Notes under the pieces: model-generated
Told to the model about the DNA's origin: nothing
Database searches by the model: none
Seen by the model: the letters and a program-made list of their open reading frames with translations, nothing else
DNA from: Prionace glauca
Lineage: Eukaryota > Chordata > Chondrichthyes > Carcharhiniformes > Carcharhinidae
Length of the DNA: 64,000 nucleotides
Assembly: GCA_037974335.1 (NCBI GenBank)
Contig: CM075760.1
Span: 14,327,386-14,391,385, forward strand
Reading direction: 5' to 3'
Program-made: the position numbers and the translations under genes
Part shown: positions 20,073-31,501 of the stretch, in pieces
Numbering within the stretch: the stretch's first letter is position 1
Layout of the letters: every line of letters starts with the position of its first letter

Positions 20073-20792
20073 CTCATTAAACTTTCTTGTGTTGGATAAG
20101 GGAAAATTGTTAAATTTAAGTTTACTGCTCAACATTATCCGAACCTCGATGTTAAAGACATGTTATCATTGCTCTGATTTCACCGTCAAATACTTTCTGA
20201 GAAATAAGGTGCACTAACGGGGAAGTTCGATTTTGACACCGAGCATTTATCCGCATCTCGTTCAGTCTCCAGCAGATTTAATGGGTTTCTAGGTGCAGAC
20301 TAATATGGTTCATCACCATCTGAAATATCCGATACGAGTGTGTGCTCAAACAGACAGATACAAGTGATAGTGTAAGTGAACTAGAGGAAATGGTGCACAT
20401 TTCACAGATGAATCATTTTTAAAAATCGTTTTTCATCTCCAACAAATAGGAAAAGTCACCCAGACAGATGGGGGAATCGAGACTCAGCGCGGATCTACTG
20501 GGCTTTCCTGTAAAGGGCGGAAATGTATGCGTCCATAATAAAAAAGGCACAAGTGTCACGAACAGATAATTTTTGATTTTCGTCCATTTAAATGTATTTG
20601 ACTTTGTTTAAAAGCTGACGATAGTCAATCTCAAAATTGTGATCTGTATTACCCGGCGATTCTGTTGGTCAGTTATGTTTTCAATTCAGTAATGTTCAAG
20701 TTCAGAGATATTCAATTCATAATAAAGCCATATGTGTTAAATAATACATTGGTACTGAATAGTGACACAAATACTGAGTACACTTGTACAAT
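20073..20792. other. Arm A inner end; no gene seen
   Basis: Single-copy-looking AT-rich sequence, repeated twice on the other side: 31961-32678 (arm B) and about 30780-31500 (extra direct copy). Confidence 0.4.
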
Positions 20793-21210
20793 GAGCTCCA
20801 CCACTTCAATGGGCAGAGAATTCCAGAGATTCACCATCCTTTGAGTGAAGAAGTTCCTCCTCAACTTCGATCTAAACTGTCCTCCCCCCATTATTTTGAG
20901 GCTGTGCCCTCTAGTCCTGCTGTCCTTTCTAAGCGGGAAGAAACTCTCTACCTCTACCCTATCCATCCCCTTCATTATCTTATGAGATCCCCCCTCAGCC
21001 TTCTAAACTCCAATGAGTACAGATACAGTCTATTAAATCTCTCCTCATAGGTTAACCCCCTCATCTCTGGTATCAGCCCAGTGAACCTTCTCTGCACTCC
21101 CTCCAAGGCCAATATATCCTTCCACAAGTACGCCGATCAAAACTGCACACGGTATTCCTGTTGCGGCCTCACCAGTACCCTCTACAGCAACGCATCAAAT
21201 ATTGCTCAAG
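20793..21210 (-). mobile_element. CR1 LINE fragment at the arm/spacer junction
   Basis: The minus strand encodes FRSKLRRNFFTQRMVNLWNS and then RR-rich C-terminal CR1 text; the plus reading has the CCACCACTTCAATGGGCAGA word of other CR1 ends (40960, 62205). It begins exactly where homology between the arms stops. Confidence 0.7.
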
Positions 21211-21219
21211 TTCATGCAA

Positions 21220-21950
21220 TGCACAAATTCCTGACTGATGGAGGGTGGTCCATTTTTAGAATTCAACACCTGCAGAATGCCTGGTGTCAAGAAAGAGGTG
21301 TGAAGTTTCTCCACTCTTCTCCTTGTGTTTGATTAACTCATCCTGTGTATGGCCATCCATTTTGAATGAGCATCTACCAATATCAGGAACACAGACCCCA
21401 TGAACGGTCCGGCACTGTCCATGTGCAGTCATGTCTACGGCCAACCCAAGTGTAAAGAATAGTGACTGGTGACTGTTCTGCCCTTGTTGATGTTGCCAAC
21501 ACTGACACACAAGCAAATATCTGTATCCATACCTGGCCACCAGACGTGGCAATTTGGAGGATCGTCAGTTTGCCACTCCTGGGTGGCCATGGTAAAGTTC
21601 GGCCGGGTTGGGATGGTGTCTCAGGATGACACTCTTGAACCCCATAGGAGTATGCCATCTTCCACAGTCAGCTGTTCTCTGCCACTCCAATATGGGTGCA
21701 ATTCTGCTGTAACAGCTTTTTGGTTACCCCCATCAGCTCTTACTTCTCTTCAGTTTATTCAGGACTGGGTAAGTTTGCCTCCACAGCCAAATATTATTGG
21801 CTGCCGCTGGGAGAATGTTGAAAAAGTTCATGATTACTGTCTCTTCCATTGGGGATGCGACCAGTTGTCTGTTAATTGTAACCAGCTCAAGGTATCTGCC
21901 TTCGCGACTCGGCCTCCTAGTCACCCGTGTTCAGAGGACAATTAAGTGTC
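21220..21950 (-). mobile_element. Ty3/Gypsy-type LTR retrotransposon fossil, pol fragment
   Basis: A heavily decayed fragment of the integrase part of a Ty3/Gypsy pol gene, recognisable from integrase-core-like words on the minus strand. No LTRs, gag or complete protease/RT part are seen nearby. It is broken many times over and looks old. Confidence 0.6.
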
Positions 21951-21959
21951 AACCACATT

Positions 21960-22215
21960 GTTGCGGCCCTGGAGTCACGGTTAGGCCTGACCACGTAAGG
22001 ACAACAGATTTCCTTTCCTGGGACATTGGTGAACCAGTTAGGGCTTTCCGACAATCAACAATGTTTTTATGGTCACAAGCGGATTCTAAACACCAGACCT
22101 ATTTATTCAAATTCCACCATCTGCTGTGACGAGATTGGAATCCGGGTGCCCAATACATTAGCTGAGTTTCTGTATTAATAGTCGAGTGATAAAACCACCT
22201 GTCCACATCCTGAGT
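21960..22215 (+). mobile_element. Dispersed SINE-like repeat
   Basis: CTGGAGTCACGGTTAGGCCTGACC, then CATTGGTGAACCAGTTAGGG, CAAATTCCACCATCTGCTGT and GGAATCCGGGTGCCC words, in the order of a common shark repeat whose 3' part is tRNA-like. Pieces also lie at 6828-6920 and 14526-14620. Confidence 0.55.
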
Positions 22216-22379
22216 GTACACATCCTGAATTCTGCTAACCAAGACACTCCATATTATATACATCTGCAGAGCTCCTGGAGTGGACAGCATTAACTGCCTC
22301 AATCAGGAGCTCATATTCCAATAATTCCACTTGATGGTTATCTGTAAAGTCTTTAAATATGTCTCTCTGCCACTTTCTG

Positions 22380-22530
22380 TGCTTCTCTCTCTCTCTCTCT
22401 CTCTTGCTCTCTCGCTCTCACTCCATCTTTTGCTCTTGTTGTTTCCATTTTACTCATTCAGTCTCACTCCTTCCCATTCACTCCCGCTCTCTGTCTCTAT
22501 ATCTGTTTCTCTCTGTTTCTGGTTATTTCC
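22380..22530. repeat. CT-rich low-complexity tract
   Basis: Repeated TCTC and TCTCGCTC words. A small open frame here reflects only the composition. Confidence 0.8.
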
Positions 22531-22579
22531 CTTCAGACCCTGCTAAATCTTGTGCTGGTCGGCAGCAACCAAACCTACA

Positions 22580-22651
22580 TTCCCTGACCGGGAATCGAAC
22601 CCGGGCCGCGGCGGTGAGAGCGCCGAATCCTAACCACTAGACCACCAGGGA
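22580..22651 (-). tRNA. tRNA-Glu(CTC)
   Basis: The minus strand reads TCCCTGGTGGTCTAGTGG through anticodon loop CTCTCAC (anticodon CTC) to GGTTCGATTCC and TCAGGGAA. All stems pair. 72 bases. Intact by eye. No TTTT terminator lies immediately downstream. It sits in the spacer of the inverted duplication. Confidence 0.94.
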
Positions 22652-22769
22652 AGATGCGAATAGCAGCCTTAATCTGACCGGTACATTTCAGCGTTTTTCA
22701 AATTCTCCAGAACGGCTTGTCGAGGGAAAAAAATTGTTTTGATAGAACAGGAATGACTCCTTCAGCCAA

Positions 22770-22965
22770 CAGCAAATTACTGCAGATGCTGGAACTTAAA
22801 AAAAAAACTTAAAATGTTGGAAAATATCAACAGGAGGAACAGCACCTCTGGAGAAAGAGTTTAAGACAATGTAATTGACTCTAAACTGCCCTCTGAAATG
22901 GCCCAACAAAATAGTTAGTTCAGTGGGAAATAGGGATGGACAACAAATGCTGACAATGAAATCTA
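22770..22965. repeat. Fragments of two dispersed repeats
   Basis: 22770-22870 has the AAATTACTGCAGATGCTGGA lead of the terminal-inverted-repeat family (see 5007-5522). 22880-22965 has the CTAAACTGCCCTCTGAAATG word of the family at 14526. Confidence 0.5.
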
Positions 22966-23631
22966 TATTGTGTTAGCAGCATTTTATGAAATAATTAATA
23001 ATTTTCATTTTGTTTCATTTCATGTCAGACAGGGCGACATATTTGGGGCTGTTATTATTTAAAACCTCAGCCCTTTAACTATTGAGACAGTTATGGTTCA
23101 GTCAGAGAAAAGTGATCCACTGTGATCCAAAAGAAGGAATTTTAGTTGCTGCAAATCCCACCTCAAAACGGAAAATGTTGGAAGATTCATCAGTTTCAAC
23201 AGTTTCTGTGGAGGGAAAGAGAGGGAATGATACAGGTTGCTTACCTTTGACCCTAACTGTAAGAAATTTATGATTTCATGGCTTTCAAGCAAGTACAGAG
23301 CCAAGGAAAATAGAGAGAGAGAGGATGGAAGAAAAAATAGGCTTTTGATAGGATGGAAGGCTGGAGTGATTGAATTACAATGGAGATGATTGTTGTTTCC
23401 ACTGACACAATCTCGCAGATCTGGGTTCAAATCTCATAATAAATGGGAACAAAACCTCTCGCTGAGTTCAGCGCTTAGCTCACCGCCTTCCAGTGATCTG
23501 GAGGCAGTTTTCTCAACTGTGAGATGAACAACGGAGAAAAGAGAGAGCGACTCAGTTTGAGCCGTGGCACTCCTGGAGGAACGGTGATCTGGAATTCACC
23601 CAGGAATGAGTCAAAGTTTTAAAAACATCGA

Positions 23632-23704
23632 CGCCCAACGTGGGGCTCGAACCCACGACCCTGAGATTCAGAGTCTCATGCTCTACCGATTGAGCTAGCT
23701 GGGC
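23632..23704 (-). tRNA. tRNA with a lysine body and anticodon CTG
   Basis: Minus strand, 73 bases: GCCCAGCTAGCTCAATCGG, then GTAGAGCATGAGA, loop CTCTGAA, then TCTCAGGGTCGTGGGTTCGA to GTTGGGCG. Every part matches tRNA-Lys except that loop base 36 is G rather than T, so the anticodon is CTG (reads the Gln codon CAG) instead of CTT. All stems pair, the discriminator is G, and a T5 run (23621-23625 as A5 on plus) lies 7 bases downstream as a Pol III terminator. It therefore looks transcribable. Whether it is charged with Lys or Gln, or is a non-functional variant, cannot be told from sequence. Confidence 0.9.
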
Positions 23705-24417
23705 ACAGGCACTATTGGTCTTTCCGTAACCTAAAATGCATGGAGAGAATATGGCTTTTCTATTTGGTGTCTCAGTTTGTTCAGATTTCAACGTTTACAT
23801 TGAATCCCCAAAGTTTCTATCCATCCCTCTCAGTCATCAATTACATCAATCACATCTCTCAATTCTTGGCTTCACCTTTCCCAAGCATTCCAAAATCCTC
23901 TTACATCATTCACCGTATTTTTCCTTTGTTCTTAATAATTTAGCCAGGGGAGGGGGCGGAGGGAACACCCTCCCAAGGTTTTCATGTCACATTGTTTCCC
24001 TATTTCAGATTTTTCAATAAGATCATCTCTGATTATTCTAAACTCCAGAGCGAACAGACTCATCCCACTGAATCTCTCCTCTCAGGAGAAACACAGAAAT
24101 CAATCGCCCCACAGCGTCTGTGAAGGGAACAACATCTAAATCTTCCGGCTGGATGAACTGGCCTCGGAGCTGGAGAAGTCAGAGTTGTAACACTAACGAT
24201 AAACTCTGAAGAACATACATGTCAGATACACAACATACATGTCAGATACACACATTGCAAACATGTCAAATCATGTCCCTTTCAACTTGCGGCTTTTAAC
24301 TTCCTGTTTTCCCCCTCAGACATTTCCACATTCATCAAAAATCTCCGACCTCAAACCCCATCCTGCTCCTCAATCCACTGATAATGTTACTAGTACCGCA
24401 AGGAACTCGCAGCATTT

Positions 24418-24490
24418 AGCTCCATAGCTCAGTGGTAAGAGCACTGGTCTTGTGAACCTGGGGTCGCGAGTTCAATTCTTGCTGGAGCTT
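24418..24490 (+). tRNA. tRNA-Thr(TGT)
   Basis: 73 bases: acceptor AGCTCCA pairs fully with TGGAGCT; D-arm TAGCTCAGTGGTAAGAGCA; anticodon loop CTTGTGA (anticodon TGT). One mismatch lies in the anticodon stem (CTGGT against ACCTG), and T-loop text is TTCAATT. Probably functional but less certain than Glu-CTC. Confidence 0.82.
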
Positions 24491-25735
24491 CCACCCAAAG
24501 TTTCGCTAACATAAACTGTAGGAAAATAGCAGTGGACTTGTATCATAACTGAAATGAGGCAGTAATACTCCATATTTTAAGAAATTTCACTGTTCGAAAA
24601 AGTGAGAGGAGGACAAACGGAAGAGAGGGCTTGGATCTCTCTTAACACCCCAACTGCGATGGACCTTCAGAAGGTGATAGATTTCAAGGAGATCACCAAG
24701 TTACGAGGGCCAGCGAATTCTTTGAAACAATTCTCATGGAAATATAAACAACGTTGAGTTAGGTCCATTATGTGAGATTAAAAGTGATAATCTGTGACAG
24801 GTGAATGGCAGAGTTCAGGAAATTTCAGCCACTCCCACTCAAAATTGGATTTGCGTCTCACAACGCCACCGAATGTACAAATACATGTGTTAAATATATA
24901 TCTCCAATCTCTAGGCACTATCTCCCATGGGAAAGAGAAATAGAATTCCTGTGCAGTGACTGCTGATAAAATGGCAAACTGACCAGCCCAGCTCCTGTTG
25001 GAAACTTCAATCCCAGACAATTTTGTCCACACTTGAGCAAATGGTTCCCAAGTGCAGGCATCCAGAGACTGAACGCTGACACATGAGACCAGCGATGTGA
25101 GTCGCCAGGAGATGGTGAAACTGGATCACTATAATCACGTTTACAGTGAAAAAGGTTTTCAGAGTTTTTTTTAAGGGTAGCAAAAAGTGAATAAAAAGGC
25201 GTTTACATATTTTCCAGTAACTTACGGCGTGGAATGGTTATGAATAGAATACTTACTTTGTTATTCCTGCTAATAAAGATGTCTGTTTTCGGCTAATCAT
25301 TCCATTACGTTCTATTTTATCATTTTAAATACTTGTTCAGAATTCATTCAAAAAATTTATTCATAACTGAAGATAAATCTATTTTTCTCTGAATTTTTTT
25401 AACAATTATTTCTTTTCAGACCCTTCACAAACAAAGACCAACCTTGCTTATATTCTGTTCTATGCATCTTTAATATATGTATTTGCTTATTTCACTTCAA
25501 CACTCCAGTGCATTTGGGGCACAAACTAACTTTGATCTCTCACACATGCTGCAAAATCCACGAGGGTAGTGGAATTAAATGCGCATTCGGCTGAGGTTTT
25601 TTAATTGAATTGTACGAAGTGCATTGTCAAATACTGCCATTGAGTTTTACTAAATGCAATCACTGCCACTCCAACATTCTGTCTCAAGCTGCAGTCTAGC
25701 ACCGACCCTAAATCCTTGGAAGTTTATTGCTAACA
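24491..25735. other. No gene seen
   Basis: AT-rich. 25080-25140 (GTCGCCAGGAGATGGTG, then ATCACTATAATCACG) resembles 59300-59350 (AGCCGCCAGCAGATGGTGG), a shared short repeat. Confidence 0.35.
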
Positions 25736-25925
25736 TTTTGACCAAAGAATAAAGAAAAACACAGCATGGGAAACAGGCCCTTTGACCCAACGAGCTCACG
25801 CTGCATTTCAACATTATGAGTGCCCTCCTCTACCCATGACCTTTGTCTACACCTGTTGGGGAAGATTTTCAACCGCCTTTGCCGAATAATCCATTCATCC
25901 ATGAATCTCTAGTCCAATCTGTTCA
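25736..25925 (-). mobile_element. LINE/SINE 3' end fragment
   Basis: The AAACAGGCCCTTTGACCC word and ACCTTTGTCTACACCT on plus are the reverse complement of a truncated CR1-family 3' end. Confidence 0.55.
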
Positions 25926-26229
25926 ATTCACCATTGCTAAATCCAATAATGAATACTATGCAAAGGGCGCGGGACTGTTTGGGCTGAGGGTCGAGCTGAG
26001 GGGGAGGGTGGGGATGTGTTGAGGTGGGGTGGAATTGTGAAGAGAGTTCACGGGGGTTGAGTTTTGAGATTCATTTCAGTGAGGGAGTTGTGTTGCAGCT
26101 GAAGTGAAATGCAAACATTCGCTCAAGTTAACAGAATGGTACAAAACTGGAGGTCAACATGATGCCCAGGCTGGTTCATTAGTATTAGCTGATTTGAATC
26201 CGAATTTTTTCTTGGCTCAATTCATTTTT

Positions 26230-27928
26230 TTTATTTGTTTTTACAATTTCAATACACGATTTAATCAGAAATGGTGACACAAAATATGTCTACACTGTGT
26301 ATGATTCACTGAGATATTGTTTTGTTCAGAACACGAGATAATCACCCTGTTCTAACGAAAAATATGTTTATTCTGTAAGTAATTTCACAATTGCAGTAAA
26401 TGGAGATCTGATCACATTCTTTAGATCCTCTCTGAATTGTGTCTGGGTCACTGCGTAAATGTATGTATTGGTGCAGCAACTCAGGAGTTGGAGCATAAAT
26501 CCCAATTCCCGCACAAATGCAGGAATATAAAAATGAATTAAGTTTAAATTATATAATCGTTGACAAAAGGAGTGGATAAGTAACACTGACCATAGTAGGA
26601 TAAAATTTAATGATAGAGCAAATAGTAAGATAATGGATTTTCTTCTCTTCACTGTCTCTGGGTCCTTTGAACTATCCATACGCTTGTGACTCTGAAGTCT
26701 CCTGCGGAATTTGGTGGACCCTAGAATGTGTTTAATGGTGAAAACATTCAGCAACAGAATCAACAAAAAAGGAATGAACGGTGTTAAAATATAATGCAGA
26801 TTTTCAACCACTCCCCATGCTTCAGAATAGAAGGCATCATTGCCAACATGACAAAAATGGGGAATATTCTGAATCGCATATCTATCACCATACATGAAAT
26901 ACCAGAAAATGTTCTTTACACTGAATAGCACACTCACAGTTCCGAGAACCACTGTTGCAGTTTTCTCAGTGCAGTATTTTATTTTCAGCTTCTGACAAGT
27001 AATAGCCACAAATCGATCAAAGGTAAAAGAGACAGTGAACCAGACAGAGCAATCAGTGACTGCATAAAGCAGCACAGCATGGATATTACATATTTTAATG
27101 TGGTAAATGAATAAAAAATTTAACTTCGTGGGAATTTGCCTCAAAATGAGATCGGTGATAATGACCAGTAGATCCGCTGCTGACATGGAAATGAGGTAAT
27201 ATATCACACTTCTGGAAAGACCACACTTCCCTCGTGACAGGATAAGAATCGTCAATACATTCACTGTAAGGAAGAGAAACACAATTTATTCGTGTTTTAG
27301 ACTGAGCACAAGAGAAGCAATCTCTCAGGATCCTTGGGAACAGCTGAAACATTTTTATTAAATCCACCCCGGAATAGACTGAATTCACCTATTCTGCTCG
27401 AGACAAAGTTCACAGCAGAAAAGCCCCGCAATGATGTAGCAAGAAGCCACATTCACCAGTTAATAAAGTCTCCAATTTGCTGCCTTCTTCAGATTTGTAT
27501 ATGGGGGACACAATGGTGCCAGTAGGTTTGGAGCAAATGTTTCTGGTCTGGATGACTCTGCTTTGATTGTGCTGAAGGGTGTGCAGTTGAAGATGTTAAA
27601 TCAGCTGATTTGGAATTGGCTGTGAAACATAATACTGGAAATCATGTTACATAACAACAACCGTAAAGTGGAAAGATTGAAAGTGAATGTTAGGTAGTGT
27701 GAGGATAGCTGTGTGGCAACGAGAAATGTTTCCAGTTCATTCACAGCAACAAACCATGAAGGTTACACAGAATGATATCAATAACTGGGTAACATGGACA
27801 AGGACAATGAACACAGAGAAATATGACTTACCAGTGACACCAACTACGGCAAGGATCGGGTAGTAAATCCTTTGGATATCGTAAAATACCCAAAGAATAC
27901 GAAGCTCAAGTGGTATAATCCAGAACAT
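26230..27928 (-). CDS. GPR139-like G-protein-coupled receptor, two exons
   Basis: A class A receptor of 330 residues. Exon 1 (27832-27928) begins at an ATG and encodes the short N-terminus and start of helix 1 (RIYYPILAVVG). The donor GTAAGT follows at 27831-27826. The intron is 568 bp. Exon 2 (26368-27263) starts after CTTCCTTACAG and completes a valine codon across the junction. Residues 22-44 form helix 1; SMSAADLL (58-65) carries the helix 2 aspartate; Cys91 and Cys170 are the likely disulfide pair. DRF (115-117) replaces DRY at the end of helix 3, and NTYIY (298-302) takes the place of NPxxY. The third loop is basic. The GPR139/GPR142 family senses small molecules such as aromatic amino acids in mammals; a ligand here is unknown. 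A possible AATAAA lies at 26230-26235. The frame is intact. It is expected in the plasma membrane. Confidence 0.88.
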
Positions 27929-28590
27929 GGCTCTGAAATTCAATGATCGCTGACTGTACTAGAGACCACTCCCAGTTAAACAATATTGCACACACAGTGA
28001 AAATTCCTATTTATAAATCTTCTAATGTCCCCATTGGAACAATTAAACCATGTGCTGAGGGACATGAATCACAGTCTCTGAACAAACAAGATGACTTCAT
28101 CTTTTCTTGCAAATTATATGGTTATTGTCCTTTTTATGCATGTTAAAAAATCCGAATGAAGGCAAACATTTTGGTTCATGCACCTTGGCAAAAGAAAGGA
28201 ACATTGATTAACAATGTGTTGCTGAACTGAAGAGAGTTGAAACCGTTGTGAGTATTGCTGTCACACATTGTCAGTCTATCCGTTTTCCAGCAGATCTCTA
28301 AAGACAGATAAATCAACACCGGGAACAAAATAGTGAGGCTGAAATCATTTTGTTTGCAAGAACACACAACAGAATGGTTGTCAATAAATGCTTACATCTT
28401 AAATGTTCTTCAGTTGAAACACATGAACTGTTTGGTGTTTCCATGTATTCAGGGACGGCAGAGATGGGCTGAAGGTTATCACTGGGAAAACTGAAGGGAA
28501 TTGCTTTAAAAAATCATTTCACCAAAGGGGGTTATTAGAAAATAGATTATTTAAAATAAATAAGCACGCAAATGTCTATGATATTTCTTC
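27929..28590. other. Upstream region of the receptor gene; no gene seen
   Basis: AT-rich. No CpG-rich promoter and no obvious TATA box at a good distance. A 5' untranslated exon cannot be excluded. Confidence 0.3.
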
Positions 28591-28765
28591 GACATAGAAC
28601 CATAGAATTCCTACAGTTCAGAAGAAAGGCTATCTGGCCCACTGAGTCTGCATCCCACCCAGGTCCTCCCCTCTGCCCTATCCCCATTAGCCCCACCCAT
28701 TTACCATGGCTAATCCACATATTCAACGGGAAAATAATGGGCAATTTTGCATGGCCAATCCAACT
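28591..28765 (-). mobile_element. SINE fragment
   Basis: ATAGAACCATAGAATTCCTACAG, then CTGGCCCACTGAGTCTGCAT, then ATGGCCAATCCAACTAAT: the reverse complement of the 3' half of the tRNA-derived SINE. Confidence 0.65.
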
Positions 28766-29104
28766 AATATGATCTGTTGTAATATAAATGAGGGACGGGT
28801 TTTGTGCAGTAATACAGAGACAGAGCCGAATGCACCAGATATCGATACAGCACCTGTACTAATATGAATACAGACTGGGCCCAGTTCAGTCATTACTGAG
28901 AGAGTGTACACAGCATATTACTAACCAGCGTGGTGTTTTCTCATCTGATAGAGACATGACATACTCAGTTTTGACAAAGACAAGGTCTTTGTGAAGGATA
29001 AAATGTGAAGGATAAACTTGCAATTGGTGAATAAAAAGTCCGAAATGCAATAAAAAGCAGGTGAGTCATTGATAAATGAATATTTTAAAGACCTTGTGTC
29101 ATCT
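28766..29104. other. No gene seen
   Basis: Single-copy-looking AT-rich spacer before the tRNA-Glu-like sequence. Confidence 0.35.
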
Positions 29105-29176
29105 TCCCTGGTGGTCTAGTGGTTAGGATTTGGCGCTCTCGCTGCCGCAGCCCGGGTTCGATTCCCGCTCAGAGGA
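29105..29176 (+). pseudogene. tRNA-Glu(CTC)-like relic
   Basis: TCCCTGGTGGTCTAGTGGTT and GGTTCGATTCCCG are kept, and the anticodon loop reads CTCTCGC. The 3' acceptor side reads TCAGAGGA instead of TCAGGGAA, and the T-stem has a C-C clash. Likely non-functional. Confidence 0.75.
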
Positions 29177-29384
29177 TGTAGATTTATTGCTGTACAACAA
29201 TCCTGCGTTCCTTCAGGTCAACAACTGTCAGAATCAGTGTGGGGAAGATTCCCTTGCTTGCGCCTGAATTGGAAAAGTCACATGTAAAGAAGCAAAAAGA
29301 AAATAAGAGAGCGGTAGGCTAGAAAGTGCTGATGATTCAAAATACTGATACGGGTTAAAGTCTGGCTGTTAATGGGGGAAAATT

Positions 29385-29660
29385 TATTGTTTCTACCGAC
29401 ACAAAAATCTCGCAGATCTGTGCCCAAATCTCTGATTCAATGACAAGAAAACGTTTACTTGAATGAACTGGTAAAGTCTCCCACCCCCAGTGAAGTGGAG
29501 GCAGTTTTCATTCAGAAACCAGTAACTGTGAGTTTAATAATGTGGGAAGGAGAAAGACTCAGTTTGAGCGGTGACATTGCGGGAGGAATGGAGAGCTGGA
29601 GTTCACCCAGAAAAGCAGCAAAGTTTCAAATCAAAGGCGTCCAACGTTGCATGGTCCATT
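29385..29660. repeat. Diverged copy of a tRNA-Lys flank with a tRNA remnant
   Basis: This matches the downstream flank of the Lys-bodied tRNA (23390-23650): ATCTCGCAGATCTG, GGAGGCAGTTTTC, GACTCAGTTTGAGC, GGAGTTCACCCAG. It ends in GGCGTCCAACGTTGCATGG, the 3' stub of a tRNA-Lys. A tRNA-plus-flank duplication has lost most of the tRNA here. Confidence 0.65.
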
Positions 29661-29771
29661 AACGGTGATAATTTAATGTTATTCAGCAGAATTACCACAG
29701 GATGGTTTATCACAGATTGATGCTAATACTTTGAATGGAGTGAATTGCAGTAACATTGAATGCAGTAGAAA

Positions 29772-30055
29772 GGACAGCGCGGTAGCACAGTGATTAGCAC
29801 TGATGTCTCACAGCGCCAGGGACTCAGGTTCTCGGGTCACCGTCTGTGCAGAGTTTGCACGTTCTCCCCATGCCTCCGTGGGTTTCCTCCAGGTGTTCAG
29901 GCTTCAAAGATGCGTGGGTTAGTTTGATTGTCTATGCTAAATTGATCCTAGTGTCAGAGGGATTAGAAGGGTAAATATGTGTCTTTACGGGGAATAGGGC
30001 GTGGGTGGGATTGTTGTGGGTGCGGACTCGATGGGCCGAATGGCCTTCTTCTGGA
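29772..30055 (+). mobile_element. tRNA-derived SINE, nearly full length
   Basis: The head GCGCGGTAGCACAGTGATTAG, body CTCCGTGGGTTTCCTCCAGG and tail GGGCCGAATGGCCTTCTTCT are in the right order. This is the common elasmobranch tRNA-SINE (HE1-like; the name is tentative). Confidence 0.8.
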
Positions 30056-30451
30056 GGAATCAAAAGAGGTAATGCAAATATACATTCTTTTGGATGAAAC
30101 AGCAGGTCAACTAAATGTATTTTCACTGCCATGTAAAAGCGGACCTGACATCTGCACTGAAATGTGATGAGGTTGGAAAAACTCAGGATGTTACATGGCA
30201 TGTGTGCATCAGGAAACAAAGATAAACCTTCACCTCCATCACCTTTCATTAACATTGGGAATGTTTAGAAATAGAGGAAGTTTTTAAAAAACTGGAATCC
30301 AACAAGGAGGAAATATAACAACATCTGGCAGGGTGGAAATTGCGATGGGTATTTGGTCTGTTGCAATTTGTGTGAACTGATGTTTGAAGACTGTGCGAGA
30401 CAAAATGTGCTCCTAATTAGCAGATAGCACAGAAAACCAGCAACGGAATCC
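30056..30451. other. No gene seen
   Basis: AT-rich spacer. A GGTTTTCT run near 30433-30440 (minus sense) may terminate the tRNA-Phe transcript. Confidence 0.35.
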
Positions 30452-30524
30452 TGCCGAAACCCGGGATTGAACCTGGGACCTTTAGATCTTCAGTCTAACG
30501 CTCTCCCAACTGAGCTATTTCGGC
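30452..30524 (-). tRNA. tRNA-Phe(GAA)
   Basis: The minus strand reads GCCGAAATAGCTCAGTTGGG, anticodon loop CTGAAGA (GAA), and acceptor TTTCGGC with discriminator A. The acceptor pairs completely. The T-stem has one A-G mismatch (CCAGG against CCGGG). A TTTT run lies about 12 bases downstream. Probably functional. Confidence 0.9.
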
Positions 30525-31501
30525 TGTCTGGCCAAGGGGAAGCTTCCGTCTCCCAAATATCTAAGAGAGCACTCATTTTTGCCCATTCGTTAATGCATCA
30601 TTTTCATCTTTCTTCAAATAATCTCAACCAAATGTCCTCAGTGATAAAAGCAAATTACTGCGGATGGGAAAAGAGGAAATGCTCCAAAATCTCACAATGT
30701 CTGACAGCGCTTATAAGGAGTGAAAAGGGCGGACGTTTCGAGTCCAGATAATACTTTATCAAAGTTCATTGTAATCACTATTCGTTTCAATATTTCGTAT
30801 CAATACATTATTTAACACATGTGACTTCATTATGAATTGAATATTTCTGACCTTGAACATCACTGAATTGAAAATATAACTGACCAACAGAACCAATCGA
30901 ATCACCGGGTAATACAGGTCACAATTTTGAGATCGACTATCGTCAGCTTTTAAACAAAGTCAAATACATTTAAAAGGATGAGAATCAGGAATTATCTGTT
31001 CGTGACTCTTGACCCTTTTTTATTAGGGGTTTGAAACATTCAGGCGCATAAATTCCGGCCCGTTACAGGAAAGTCCAGTAGATCCGCACTGAGTCCCAAT
31101 TCCCTCATCTGTCTGAATGGCTTTCCCTCTTTCTTAGAGATGAAAAACGATTTAAAAATATTCTTCTGTGAAATGTTCACCATTTCCTCTAGTTCACTTA
31201 CAGTATCACTTGTATCTGTCTTTTTGAGCACACACTGCTATCAGATATTTCAGATGCTGATTAACCATATTAGTCTGCAGCTAGAAACCCATTAAATTCT
31301 GTTGTGGACTGAACAAGATGCGGATAAATGCTCGGTGTCAAAAGCGAACTTTCCCGTCAGTGCACCTTATTTCACAGAAAGTATTTAACTTTGATGTCAG
31401 AGCAATGATAACATGTCTTTCACATCGAGGTTTGGATAATGTTGAGCAACAACCTGAAATCAAACAATATTACCTTACCCCACATGAGAAACCTTAATTA
31501 A

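Larger units (their letters stand above)
15862..20793. repeat. Inverted duplication, arm A
   Basis: The segment is matched in reverse complement by 31961-36478. The match runs from ACTAATAAATAAA near 15862 to TACACTTGTACAATGAGCT near 20793. It carries a YY1-like minisatellite, a CpG-rich promoter-like block, a CR1 fragment at 17590-17880 present in both arms, and tRNA-Gly, tRNA-Asn-like, tRNA-Glu and tRNA-Val on plus. Arm A alone carries a SINE-like insertion (15962-16214) and the expanded minisatellite. Confidence 0.9.

Noticed and set aside
21220-21950. A host gene in the spacer near 21.5 kb
   Set aside because: The recognisable words belong to a decayed Ty3/Gypsy element; nothing indicates a host function.
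22099-22302. A small minus-strand frame as a possible gene
   Set aside because: It overlaps a dispersed repeat and has no recognisable protein text.
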